Origin: Avispirillum sp959601495
GTDB lineage: Bacteria > Bacillota > Clostridia > Oscillospirales > CAG-272
Length of the DNA: 64,000 nucleotides
Reading direction: 5' to 3'
NCBI GenBank assembly: GCA_959601495.1
Contig: CAUGPT010000001.1
Span: 124,001 to 188,000 of the forward strand
In this document: positions 15,572-23,670 of the stretch, in pieces
How the letters are laid out: every line of letters begins with the position of its first letter
Position numbering within the stretch: position 1 is the first letter of the stretch
Made by a program: the position numbers and the translations under genes
The notes under the pieces: model-generated
The model's database searches: none
The model's input: the letters and a program-made list of their open reading frames with translations, nothing else
What the model was told of the DNA's origin: nothing

Positions 15572-17121
15572 CGCTTATAACGGATTCATCTGTCAGTAAG
15601 TACAGCGCCCAGGCACTGGTGCTGCTGTTCTTTCCCGGCTCCGGCTTTCCCGAGGACGCAAGCGGCGGCGAGCCTGTAGTAGAGCTCTCGGTGTCCGAGG
15701 ACGGCGGAGTGCTCACGGGCAGGGCTGAGATAAAAGAAGGTGAGCGGCGTGTCGAGCGCTTCTTTGCTCCCGACGCCGAAACAGTCGGGCGCTCCGACAG
15801 AAAACGGCTTTGCAATCTAGCGGTCGGCGGCGCTTTGTATCTTGCGGGTACGGAGTTCTGCGGCGTTACCCCTCCGTGGGGCATCCTTACGGGAGTTCGT
15901 CCCGCCAAAATGTGCCGCGATATGCTCGAATGCGGCGTTACGGCTGCCGAGACGGAGCATATTTTGTGCCATGACTATTTCTGCACACCGGACAAAGCGC
16001 ACCTCGCCGCAGAAACGGCTGTGCGCGAGGCGGCAGTTGTGTCCGCGGACGAGAAAAAGAACTGCAGCGTTTATATCGCAATACCTTTTTGCCCCACAAA
16101 ATGCTCGTATTGTTCTTTCACGTCCTTTTCCTCTCCCAGGCTTCTCTCACTTATCCCGGACTATCTTGAGCGGCTGTACGAGGATATAAGAAACACTTTT
16201 GCGATCATTAAAGCAGAAGGCCTTAAGGTCTCCACCGTTTATATCGGCGGCGGCACACCGACCGTGCTTGATGAAGCCCGGCTTGAAGCTCTCCTGTCTG
16301 CGGTCTGCCGCAGTATTGACCCCGCGTCTCTCAGAGAGTTCACCCTTGAGGCGGGACGCCCCGATACAATAACGGCTGAAAAAATGAGGATCGCGAAAGA
16401 TTTCGGCGTAACAAGAGTCAGCGTAAACGCGCAGACAATGAACGGCGACGTGCTGAAAAGTATCGGCCGCCGTCATACTCCCGAGGATTTTCTCCGGGCT
16501 TACGGCATTGCCGCCGCAAGCGGCATACGCGATATAAACGTCGATCTTATAGCCGGGCTGCCGGGCGAGAGCGCTGAAAGCTTTTCGGCATCCTGCGAAC
16601 GAATCATATCTCTTGACCCTACAAACATAACCGTCCATACCTTTTATGCGAAAAGGGCGGCTGAAATAGTCAAAAGCGAAAAGGGAGTATACCGCGCAAA
16701 GGATACGACGGCAAGCCGTGCAGTGTCCGTGGCGCACGCGTCTCTTCTCGAAGCGGGATACCGTCCGTACTATCTGTATAAGCAGAAAAACACGGCAGGT
16801 AATCTTGAAAACGCGGGCTTTTCCAAGGTCGGGCACGAGGGAATATACAATATCCTCATGATGGAGGAGATACATACAGTCTTCGGCATCGGCGCGTCGG
16901 CTATGACAAAGTTCGTAAGCCCCGCAGACGATGGCGGCAGGATCCGCCGCCTTTGCGAGACGAAATATCCGTATGAATACCTTGATCCCGCCAAAAACAG
17001 CGCCGAGAGACACTACAGCGAGCTGTCGGCGGCTTGCAGAGCCTTTTACGCGGCTGCGGCGGGCGATAAAAATACAAATGGGTTGTTTGCGCCCAAACAG
17101 ACAGGCAATGAAAATATATGA
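15568..17121 (+). CDS. hemZ: radical SAM coproporphyrinogen III dehydrogenase-like HemZ
   Basis: A 517-residue HemN-family radical SAM protein. The cluster motif is SVYIAIPFCPTKCSYCSFTSF (C-x3-C-x2-C), with an N-terminal extension of ~170 residues characteristic of HemZ. GGGTPTVLD, TLEAGRPDTI, RVSVNAQTM, RRHTPEDF and DLIAGLPGES follow. HemZ proteins are linked to anaerobic porphyrin synthesis, but no other haem gene is nearby, so the exact substrate is uncertain. The gene overlaps dtd and the downstream kinase by 4 nt each. Confidence 0.88.
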   Translation: MTLITDSSVSKYSAQALVLLFFPGSGFPEDASGGEPVVELSVSEDGGVLTGRAEIKEGERRVERFFAPDAETVGRSDRKRLCNLAVGGALYLAGTEFCGVTPPWGILTGVRPAKMCRDMLECGVTAAETEHILCHDYFCTPDKAHLAAETAVREAAVVSADEKKNCSVYIAIPFCPTKCSYCSFTSFSSPRLLSLIPDYLERLYEDIRNTFAIIKAEGLKVSTVYIGGGTPTVLDEARLEALLSAVCRSIDPASLREFTLEAGRPDTITAEKMRIAKDFGVTRVSVNAQTMNGDVLKSIGRRHTPEDFLRAYGIAAASGIRDINVDLIAGLPGESAESFSASCERIISLDPTNITVHTFYAKRAAEIVKSEKGVYRAKDTTASRAVSVAHASLLEAGYRPYYLYKQKNTAGNLENAGFSKVGHEGIYNILMMEEIHTVFGIGASAMTKFVSPADDGGRIRRLCETKYPYEYLDPAKNSAERHYSELSAACRAFYAAAAGDKNTNGLFAPKQTGNENI

Positions 17122-18017
17122 TAGAAATCAACAATATTTATAAAGACGAAAACGAGGCGAAGGCGTTTATCGGCGAGTGCGAGGCGGCTTTTGAAAAAAA
17201 GCTTTCTGACATTGCCGCGGATATAATGGCGTCCGAAAGCGTCAGATACCTGACCCTTGCGGGTCCCACCTGCTCGGGAAAGACCACCACGGCGGAAAAG
17301 CTCACATTTTATTTTTCCAAAGGACGGCGGCACGCGAGAGTTATATCCATAGACGATTTCTACTACGAAAAAGCCGAGATGGACGCGCTGGGCGTTACCG
17401 ATATAGAAGGCCCCGAGGCAATAAACACGGGACTTTTCAGACGGTGCGTCGAAAAGCTTTCAAAAGGGCTGCCCGTCTGCCTTCCCACATTCGATTTTAC
17501 CACAAGGACAAGAGCGGCGCTGACGGAATATATTCCGCGCACCGACGATATTTATATATTTGAGGGTATACAGGCTGTGTATCCCGAAATTACCGATGTC
17601 ATAAAGCCTTACGGCACAAAAGGAATATTTATAAACGTTTCCGAGGATGCCGAGGTGCTCGGCAATCATTTTGAAAAAAACGATCTGCGTCTCATGCGGC
17701 GAACCGTTCGCGACTACTATCACAGAGGCGCGACGGTGGAGCTTACCATGCAGCTGTGGGGCGGCGTGCGCGATAACGAGGAAAGAAACATCTTTCCCAT
17801 GACGTCCGGCAGCGACTATATTATAAACTCCATGCTGCCGTATGAAATATTTCTTATAAGCGATTATTACCGCGCCGTTACAAACGGCTATCCCAAAGAC
17901 GCAGTAATGGCTGATAAGGTGTATGCGCTCAGAGAAAAGCTGAGCTGCACCGACGGCAGCGCCGTAAAGCTTTCCATGATACCGGAGCATTCCGTGTTCC
18001 GCGAATTCGTGGTCTGA
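17118..18017 (+). CDS. uridine kinase-like nucleoside kinase
   Basis: A 299-residue P-loop kinase. Walker A is at ~51-60 (AGPTCSGKTTTAEKL); VISIDDFYYEKAEMDAL (the DDFY motif), then PTFDFTTRTR and IFEGIQAVYPE follow as in uridine/phosphoribulokinase-type enzymes. The C-terminus is longer than in Udk. Such stand-alone kinases lack the N-terminal TGS domain of the larger clostridial versions. Substrate not determined; nucleoside phosphorylation is the likeliest. ATGA overlap with hemZ. Confidence 0.8.
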   Translation: MIEINNIYKDENEAKAFIGECEAAFEKKLSDIAADIMASESVRYLTLAGPTCSGKTTTAEKLTFYFSKGRRHARVISIDDFYYEKAEMDALGVTDIEGPEAINTGLFRRCVEKLSKGLPVCLPTFDFTTRTRAALTEYIPRTDDIYIFEGIQAVYPEITDVIKPYGTKGIFINVSEDAEVLGNHFEKNDLRLMRRTVRDYYHRGATVELTMQLWGGVRDNEERNIFPMTSGSDYIINSMLPYEIFLISDYYRAVTNGYPKDAVMADKVYALREKLSCTDGSAVKLSMIPEHSVFREFVV

Positions 18018-18068
18018 AAAAAGCACCATTTCGAAAAGAGCAGCCCGAAGGCTGGGTAAGGAGTCTGT

Positions 18069-19718
18069 GTGAAAAACAAAAATCCCGAAACCATCAGAGA
18101 TATGAAGACAAAGAACACCTCAAAGCTGTTCTTTTCGGGCGTCATTGTTCTGACGGTCACTAACCTCATTGTAAAAGCCATAGGACTCATGTTCAAGATC
18201 CCCATGAACCACATCGTGGGCGATGAGGGCATGGGCTACTATAACTCTGCCTATACGTTCTATACATACCTGTACATGGTATCAACGGCAGGTCTGCCTA
18301 CTGCAATATCCATCATGATATCCGACAGCCGCGCAAAACGTCAGCTGAAGCAGGCAAAGAGCATATACCGCATAGCAATGACCGTATTCTGCATAATAGG
18401 TGTTGTGTCAATGCTTATAATGTTCTTCGGCTCGGGTCTTATGTCAAAGGCTATCGGGGCGGAGAACACTAAGTATTCCATAATGGCAATAGCGCCCACA
18501 CTGTTCTTTATCTGTATCGCAAGCGCCCTGCGCGGATATTTCCAGGGCTATCAGCAGATGGTGCCTACGGCAATATCTCAGTTCCTTGAGGCTGCCTGCA
18601 AGCTCGGCATCGGTATAGTATTTGCAAAATATGCCATAAGCCAGGGCTATGAAATATATATAGTCGCGGCGTATGCCACCGTAGGTCTTACATCGGGCGC
18701 GCTGCTGAGTATGCTGTTCATGATGTTCTCAAAGCTTTTGTTCAAAGAGCAGCAGTACGACGCGGAGTATATAGCGCAGGGCGAGGACGACTCGGTGCTA
18801 CCGAAAAAAACGCTGCTCAAAAAGCTTATTCTCATAGCGCTGCCCATAACCATCAGCGCGTCTGTAATGAGCCTTACAAACCTTATAGACGCTGCCATCG
18901 TGCAGAGACTGCTGCAGTCCACAGGACTCAGCCAGGTCGCCGCAACGGAGCTGTACGGCAACTATACATCCCTTGCGGTGCCTATGTTCAACCTGCCGCC
19001 GGTGCTCATATATCCCATATCCTATTCCATAGTGCCTCTGCTCACTGCCGCAAAACAGCGCGGAGACCGGGAGCGCTGCCGCATCGTTTCGGAATCCTCC
19101 ATGAGGATCGCAATGCTTGTGGGCATCCCCTGCGGTCTGGGACTTTCGGCGCTTTCCGAGCCTATACTCAGCCTGTTCTATAAGCAGGAGTCGGTAAAGC
19201 TCGCGTACCCGCTGCTCTCGATCCTTGGACCCTCGACGGCGTTTATATGCATACTCTCCGTTACAAACGCCATACTGCAGTCGGCGGGATATGAGCGCAA
19301 GCCGCTTATTTCCATGCTTTGCGGCGCATGTGTCAAGATAGTCACAAATTTCTTCCTCATTCAGTATATCGGCATGAAGGGAACACCCGTGTCAACATTC
19401 CTGTGCTATCTTACCGTGACTATACTGAATATCCACTTCATTCATAAGTATGTCGGCATAATGCCGAAGCTTTCGGGTCTGTTTGTAAAGCCTCTTGCCG
19501 CGGGCGCCGTGTGCGCCGCAAGCGCGTTTTTCGTGAACAGACTGCTCGCCGCTCATATCTCCTCAAAGATAGCCGTTATCGCCGCTATCCTCGCGGCCTG
19601 CGTTGTGTACCTCGCGATGCTCTTTATCCTGCGCGCGGTTGACGGAGAGGATATAAAGCTTTTGCCTAAGGGTCAGAAGATATACGCAATTATGCACAGA
19701 TTAAAGCTTGTAAAATAA
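18069..19718 (+). CDS. SpoVB/YabM-like flippase (MOP superfamily)
   Basis: A 549-residue polytopic membrane protein with about 14 hydrophobic helices, the Polysacc_synt/MviN pattern: FKIPMNHIVGDEGMGYYNSAYTFY, TAGLPTAISIMIS, and ALRGYFQGYQQMVPTAISQFLEA. Family members move lipid-linked precursors across the membrane in cell-wall or spore-cortex synthesis. Directly before mazG and yabO, it corresponds by position to Bacillus yabM. It starts with GTG at 18069, behind GGTAAGGAG; an ATG at 18102 is an alternative. Confidence 0.85.
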   Translation: MKNKNPETIRDMKTKNTSKLFFSGVIVLTVTNLIVKAIGLMFKIPMNHIVGDEGMGYYNSAYTFYTYLYMVSTAGLPTAISIMISDSRAKRQLKQAKSIYRIAMTVFCIIGVVSMLIMFFGSGLMSKAIGAENTKYSIMAIAPTLFFICIASALRGYFQGYQQMVPTAISQFLEAACKLGIGIVFAKYAISQGYEIYIVAAYATVGLTSGALLSMLFMMFSKLLFKEQQYDAEYIAQGEDDSVLPKKTLLKKLILIALPITISASVMSLTNLIDAAIVQRLLQSTGLSQVAATELYGNYTSLAVPMFNLPPVLIYPISYSIVPLLTAAKQRGDRERCRIVSESSMRIAMLVGIPCGLGLSALSEPILSLFYKQESVKLAYPLLSILGPSTAFICILSVTNAILQSAGYERKPLISMLCGACVKIVTNFFLIQYIGMKGTPVSTFLCYLTVTILNIHFIHKYVGIMPKLSGLFVKPLAAGAVCAASAFFVNRLLAAHISSKIAVIAAILAACVVYLAMLFILRAVDGEDIKLLPKGQKIYAIMHRLKLVK

Positions 19719-19722
19719 GAAT

Positions 19723-20526
19723 ATGAAAGATAAAGAAACACTTGTCAGCGAGAAAACTCACGATTTTGAATCTCTCGTTTCCTTGACCGAAATACTCAGA
19801 AGTCCCGACGGCTGCCCGTGGGACAGGGAGCAGACGCACAAAAGCGTCCGACCCTGCCTTATCGAGGAAGCCTACGAGGTCTGCGAAGCCATAGACACGG
19901 ACAATGCCGTTCTCATGCGCGAGGAACTGGGGGATCTTATGTTTCAGGTCATGTTTCACGCCGAGATCGAAAAAGAAAAGGGAACTTTCGATATAGGCGG
20001 CGTGATAGACGGCATTTGCGCGAAAATGATCGCCCGCCACCCCCACGTTTTCGGAGGCACATTGGTCTCCGGCAGCGCGGAGGTGCTTGATAACTGGGAC
20101 ACCATCAAGAAAAAAGAAAAATCGCTGAAAAGCCCCGATGAGGAGCTCACCCGCATCCCCAAACAGCTTCCCGCCCTCATGCGGGCGCAGAAGGTGCAGA
20201 AAAAAGCAAAAAAGTACGGCTGCGGTTTCGAGAGCGCGGAGAAAGCCGCGCTGCACGCTTCAAAGTGTATATCGGCTGCCGCCGAATCTTTTGGCGATCC
20301 TTCCCGCCGCGCGGAACCCGCCGCCGATGCCGCATTCTCCGCAGAACCCGCCGCGGATCGCCGGACCGCTGCTTCGGGCGGCGAAAACTTTGCCGAAGCG
20401 ATCACCGAGGCAGTCTTTGCACTTTGCGCTGCGGCGTCTCTTTCCGGCATTGATATTGAAGAAGAGCTTGCGAAAAAAACCGATAAATTCATATCCGATT
20501 TTGCAAAAAACGAAAAGCAAATGTAA
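19723..20526 (+). CDS. mazG: MazG/YabN nucleotide pyrophosphohydrolase
   Basis: A 267-residue protein. The N-terminal MazG unit is complete: LRSPDGCPWDREQTHKSVRPCLIEEAYEVCEAI, then LREELGDLMFQVMFHAEI with the metal-binding EE..E...EE..D residues. The second unit is degenerate: the expected EExxE and EELGD acids are missing and the segment reads FAEAITEAVFALCAAASLSG. Between the two lies an Ala-rich insert with an internally repeated AEPAAD. So pyrophosphatase activity probably rests on the N-terminal site. Position between the yabM-like gene and yabO matches Bacillus yabN. Confidence 0.85.
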   Translation: MKDKETLVSEKTHDFESLVSLTEILRSPDGCPWDREQTHKSVRPCLIEEAYEVCEAIDTDNAVLMREELGDLMFQVMFHAEIEKEKGTFDIGGVIDGICAKMIARHPHVFGGTLVSGSAEVLDNWDTIKKKEKSLKSPDEELTRIPKQLPALMRAQKVQKKAKKYGCGFESAEKAALHASKCISAAAESFGDPSRRAEPAADAAFSAEPAADRRTAASGGENFAEAITEAVFALCAAASLSGIDIEEELAKKTDKFISDFAKNEKQM

Positions 20527-20629
20527 AATGCAGGATGTAAAAAGTTGGTAAATATAACTAAAAAGTCAATATTTTGTAGAAAAATCATTAAAAAAACACC
20601 ATATATAAACAAAAAAATAGAAAAAACTA

Positions 20630-20658
20630 TTGCCAAATACGCTGAAAAATGGTATACT
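20630..20658 (+). promoter_or_regulatory. sigma-A promoter of hup
   Basis: TTGCCA (20630-20635), 17-bp spacer, TATACT (20653-20658), ~65 bp upstream of the HU start. The adjacent stretch 20527-20629 is very A-rich and holds nothing else. Confidence 0.7.
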
Positions 20659-20723
20659 ATGCGCAGAAAGACGTTGCGAAGCAAGGCTTTCGTAAATTAT
20701 TATTTTGAAAGGAAACTATACCT

Positions 20724-20996
20724 ATGAACAAGACTCAGCTTATTGACGTAGTAGCAGCTAAGACCGATCTTAAGAAGAAGGACGCTGAAGCAGCAGTTGC
20801 AGCAGTTCTCGATGCAGTAGCAGAGGCTCTGGCAGCAGGCGACAAGGTTCAGCTTATCGGCTTCGGTACTTTTGAAGTTAAAGAGAGAGCTGCACGCACC
20901 GGCCGCAACCCCGCAACCGGCGCAGAGATCAAGATCCCCGCTTGCAAGTATCCTGCATTCTCCGCAGGCGCAAAGCTGAAGGAAAAAGTTAACTAA
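20724..20996 (+). CDS. hup: HU family DNA-binding protein
   Basis: A 90-residue nucleoid protein: MNKTQLIDVVAAKTDLKKKD at the start, then GFGTFEVKERAARTGRNP (the conserved GFGxFxxxxRxxRxGRNP DNA-binding arm) and IPACKYPAFSAGAKLK at the end. Codon use is biased (GCA, GAG-rich) as for a highly expressed gene. It has its own promoter and sits inside the yabM-N-O-P-Q cluster. Confidence 0.96.
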   Translation: MNKTQLIDVVAAKTDLKKKDAEAAVAAVLDAVAEALAAGDKVQLIGFGTFEVKERAARTGRNPATGAEIKIPACKYPAFSAGAKLKEKVN

Positions 20997-21012
20997 TCTT
21001 TTTGCAATGCCT

Positions 21013-21046
21013 GACAGCTCCGGTCTATTGATCGGGGCTGTCGTTT
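21013..21046 (+). terminator. probable intrinsic terminator after hup
   Basis: GACAGC (21013-21018) plus CCG pairs with CGG plus GCTGTC (21037-21042) around a 10-nt loop; followed only by GTTTTA, so possibly leaky into yabO. Confidence 0.5.
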
Positions 21047-21075
21047 TATGGCGAAATCCACCCCGGAGACGGAAA

Positions 21076-21321
21076 ATGAGACTTGACAAATTTCTGAAGG
21101 TATCAAGAGTTATAAAAAGACGAACCGTCGCAAACGATGCCTGCGACGGCGAGCATGTCAGCGTTAACGGCAAAACCGCAAAGGCATCGTACAACGTTAA
21201 AGAAGGCGACATAGTCGAGGTCATGTTCGGTCAGCGCACGCTGAAATTCCGCGTGCTTGACGTTAGGGAACATACCGCCAAGGCGGACGCCTCATCCATG
21301 TACGAAATTATAATCGACTGA
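21076..21321 (+). CDS. yabO: S4-domain RNA-binding protein RqcP/YabO
   Basis: An 81-residue single S4 domain: MRLDKFLKVSRVIKRRTVAN, then GEHVSVNGKTAKASYNVKEGDIVEV. Bacillus YabO (RqcP) takes part in C-terminal tailing of stalled nascent chains on 50S subunits. The start ATG 21076 follows GGAGACGG; a longer frame to 21007 is only terminator sequence. Order mazG-(hup)-yabO-yabP is as in Bacillus apart from hup. Confidence 0.9.
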   Translation: MRLDKFLKVSRVIKRRTVANDACDGEHVSVNGKTAKASYNVKEGDIVEVMFGQRTLKFRVLDVREHTAKADASSMYEIIID

Positions 21322-21388
21322 AAAATCATATAAAGCGCTCGCTTTGCATATTCTTATGTAGACCGGAGACGGAAAGTGAGGCGCTTGT

Positions 21389-21658
21389 ATGGCTGATTTT
21401 GAACAGGAAAACAATATTTTCATATACGACAGAAAAAAGCTTGAGGCTACCGGCATTACGGACGTGATCGCCTTTTCCGACACGTGCGTTGAAATGGCGC
21501 TGGAGGAGGGCAGCCTTGCCGTTGACGGCAGCGATCTTAAGATAGAAAGCTTTTCTTCCGGCACGAGAAAAATTAGCATTTCAGGCTTTGTAAGTGCTGT
21601 CAGCTACTACGGAAAGCCCGCGGCAAGATCCGGCTTTTTCCGCCGCAAGCGCGACTGA
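21389..21658 (+). CDS. yabP: YabP spore protein
   Basis: An 89-residue protein: RKKLEATGITDVIAFSDTCVEMALEEGSLAVDGSDLKIESF..., the beta-rich YabP/YqfC fold. In Bacillus YabP is required for sporulation (SpoIIID/forespore engulfment stage, membrane-associated), so this supports an endospore former. Its leader shares 17 of 18 bases with that of yabO (CCGGAGACGGAAARTGAG), exactly 300 bp apart. It overlaps yabQ (TGATG). Confidence 0.88.
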   Translation: MADFEQENNIFIYDRKKLEATGITDVIAFSDTCVEMALEEGSLAVDGSDLKIESFSSGTRKISISGFVSAVSYYGKPAARSGFFRRKRD

Positions 21659-22218
21659 TGCAGTTTCTCGTAATATCGGAGCAGCTTGCATCGTCCGCGT
21701 GGGCGATTATTTTCGGTGCGTTTCTTGCCCTCTGCTATGATGCGGTGCGCCTTTTACGCATTGTGCTTCTCGGATGCGGTATGCGCCGCCCGAGGGTCTT
21801 TGAAAAGCTTCCGCCGAAACATAGGTGCGGCGAAAAGCCGCCGTTTATCTCTATGCTTCTTGTAAATATAGGCGACATTCTGTATTCACTTTTTGCCGCA
21901 GCTTCCTTTTCCGTATTTATCTATTGGTTCTCAACCGGGCGACTCAGGTGGTATCTGCTGCTTTGCGCAGTCCTCGGATTCGCACTGTATCGGCTGTCTT
22001 TGGGACGCTTGGTGATGAAATGCCTCGGATGGACCGCAGGCGCTGTGCGCTCTCTCGCACTGGCGGCGCTGTGGCTTTGCGTGCGTCCGTTTGTACTTTT
22101 GAAAAAAGGCGTGATGGCTGCGGCTGTCCCCGTGCTTTCGCGCATAAGATACATAAATAATATAAGAAAAACAGAAAAAATCAGAAAGCGCTTGTGCGAT
22201 ACGGTTCGCTTTAGGTAG
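21658..22218 (+). CDS. yabQ: YabQ spore membrane protein
   Basis: A 186-residue membrane protein, MQFLVISEQLASSAWAIIFG, with four to five hydrophobic helices (GAFLALCYDAVRLL, SMLLVNIGDILYSLFAAASFSVFIYWF, LLCAVLGFALYRLSLG) and a basic C-terminus. Bacillus YabQ localises to the outer forespore membrane and is needed for cortex formation. The FLxGxxxxxxYDxxR pattern fits the family. Start overlaps yabP. Confidence 0.85.
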   Translation: MQFLVISEQLASSAWAIIFGAFLALCYDAVRLLRIVLLGCGMRRPRVFEKLPPKHRCGEKPPFISMLLVNIGDILYSLFAAASFSVFIYWFSTGRLRWYLLLCAVLGFALYRLSLGRLVMKCLGWTAGAVRSLALAALWLCVRPFVLLKKGVMAAAVPVLSRIRYINNIRKTEKIRKRLCDTVRFR

Positions 22219-22227
22219 GAGGTCACC

Positions 22228-22512
22228 ATGAAAAAGAAAAAGAACACGTCGTTTTTCGTAAAGCTTGCTGTTTTTGCCTGCGCTGCTTTCGCGGTGATCG
22301 TAATGGTGCAGCTTCAGCTTACGCTGAACGAAAAAATCGACAAATACAATCAGCTTAAAGCCGAGGTCGGCGAGCTTGAGGATAAAAAGGAAGAGCTGCA
22401 GGCGCGCGCCGACGGAGACGCGGATGAGGAATATATCATAAAGACGGCAAAGGACAGGCTGAATCTGCGAATGCCCGAGGAGATAATATTCTATAACGAT
22501 ATTTTTAACTGA
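22228..22512 (+). CDS. divIC: DivIC/FtsB-like septum formation initiator
   Basis: A 94-residue bitopic protein: short basic cytoplasmic end (MKKKKNTSFFVK), one membrane helix (LAVFACAAFAVIVMVQL), a coiled coil (EKIDKYNQLKAEVGELEDKKEELQ), then YIIKTAKDRLNLRMPEEIIFYN as in the family's globular end. It works with FtsL and DivIB in the division complex. A GTAGGAGG site precedes it. It closes the yab cluster as in Bacillus. Confidence 0.88.
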   Translation: MKKKKNTSFFVKLAVFACAAFAVIVMVQLQLTLNEKIDKYNQLKAEVGELEDKKEELQARADGDADEEYIIKTAKDRLNLRMPEEIIFYNDIFN

Positions 22513-22542
22513 CGAAATATCGAGACAAAAAACAGTGATAAT

Positions 22543-23523
22543 ATGGAACATTTAGGAGTAGAGGTACGTCCCGGAAAATATGGTCTGAATCTTTCAAGAG
22601 AAAGCTATGCAGCGATAAATAATAAAAGTTCTTTCCATATAAAATTTGAAAATATGAGCTGCGCGTATGCAGACGGGACGGGAAAAACATACACAGATGA
22701 ATGGTGCGATTGGTACAGAAAGTGTTGTTTGGCAAACTTTGATTTGAACATGAAGTATTTCGAAATGCTTGATGTGACAGAGTTTAATAGCGCATTGGAA
22801 CACTTCTTACTTATAAATAATCGATTTAAGCGGATATATGACCTGAATCGTGCGCATTTTTCGGGATATTACATCATGGTTCTCGATAAGTACAAGCAGA
22901 TATACGTTGGCACTGCCGATGATATCACCGTAAGAATCAGACAACATTGGAATAAAACAAAGCCTTTTGACAGATTGCTTTGCCCGATAGGTGCCGTATC
23001 TACATCAATACTGTCAATAGATGCCTTTAGACCGCTTGATACTACGCGGGTTTATGCATATGCCTCCGGCAGAACCTATATTAATGAGGACATATTCATA
23101 AAATCATTTCCTGCAAAATTTCTATGCAACAGAGTAGGTGGCGGAAGAATACCGATAGAAAATCTGATATCCGGTCCGAGAATACGTAGTTTGGTTATGG
23201 AGGACTTCTACGAGCAAATAGATGAATCCATCAAATTATATTCTCCGCAAATGCAGAAGTATATTGCAAGAATGAAGCAATTTGATATTGACAATTACCG
23301 GTCATCTATCAATCATTACAATCTTAACCTTGTTAACGAGGTTGACGACTACGTATCTAGTATTGAAAGTTTCGGAAATCTGAGCAGCAGGAAAAGTTCT
23401 AAGGCCGGATATAAAAAGACGCAAAGAACGTTTGGCAAGGATTTCAGACTTTTGACAGCGTTAATATCGGTTTTGTTGGCATTACTATTGATACTTGCCG
23501 CTATCACATTCATTCTTCCATAA
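22543..23523 (+). CDS. GIY-YIG nuclease domain protein with C-terminal membrane anchor
   Basis: A 326-residue protein. Residues ~108-136 (GYYIMVLDKYKQIYVGTADDITVRIRQHW) are a GIY-YIG nuclease motif: YYI, YVG 11 residues on, and R131 in place of the conserved Arg. A hydrophobic helix at ~301-325 (LISVLLALLLILAAITFIL) would anchor it to the membrane, with the nuclease on the inside if no signal is used. The N-terminal ~100 residues match nothing I know. Codon use is more AT-rich than in its neighbours, suggesting later acquisition. An intrinsic terminator follows at once. Whether the nuclease is active cannot be told. Confidence 0.65.
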   Translation: MEHLGVEVRPGKYGLNLSRESYAAINNKSSFHIKFENMSCAYADGTGKTYTDEWCDWYRKCCLANFDLNMKYFEMLDVTEFNSALEHFLLINNRFKRIYDLNRAHFSGYYIMVLDKYKQIYVGTADDITVRIRQHWNKTKPFDRLLCPIGAVSTSILSIDAFRPLDTTRVYAYASGRTYINEDIFIKSFPAKFLCNRVGGGRIPIENLISGPRIRSLVMEDFYEQIDESIKLYSPQMQKYIARMKQFDIDNYRSSINHYNLNLVNEVDDYVSSIESFGNLSSRKSSKAGYKKTQRTFGKDFRLLTALISVLLALLLILAAITFILP

Positions 23524-23525
23524 AG

Positions 23526-23547
23526 AGAGCCCTTGACGGCTCTTTTT
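23526..23547 (+). terminator. intrinsic terminator
   Basis: AGAGCC (23526-23531), loop CTTGAC, GGCTCT (23538-23543), then a T-rich run. Confidence 0.75.
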
Positions 23548-23608
23548 ATTTTTTGTAAGCATTGTGTAAATATTACAGCGCCGGGGCAGCGCAAATTATC
23601 GATTTCTC

Positions 23609-23637
23609 TTTACATATTGTCGTATTTATGGTATTAT
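23609..23637 (+). promoter_or_regulatory. sigma-A promoter of the GH43 pair
   Basis: TTTACA (23609-23614), 17-bp spacer, TATTAT (23632-23637), 34 bp upstream of the GTG start. Confidence 0.55.
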
Positions 23638-23670
23638 TATTTTGTATTTTTATGTGTTGAGGTGACCTTC

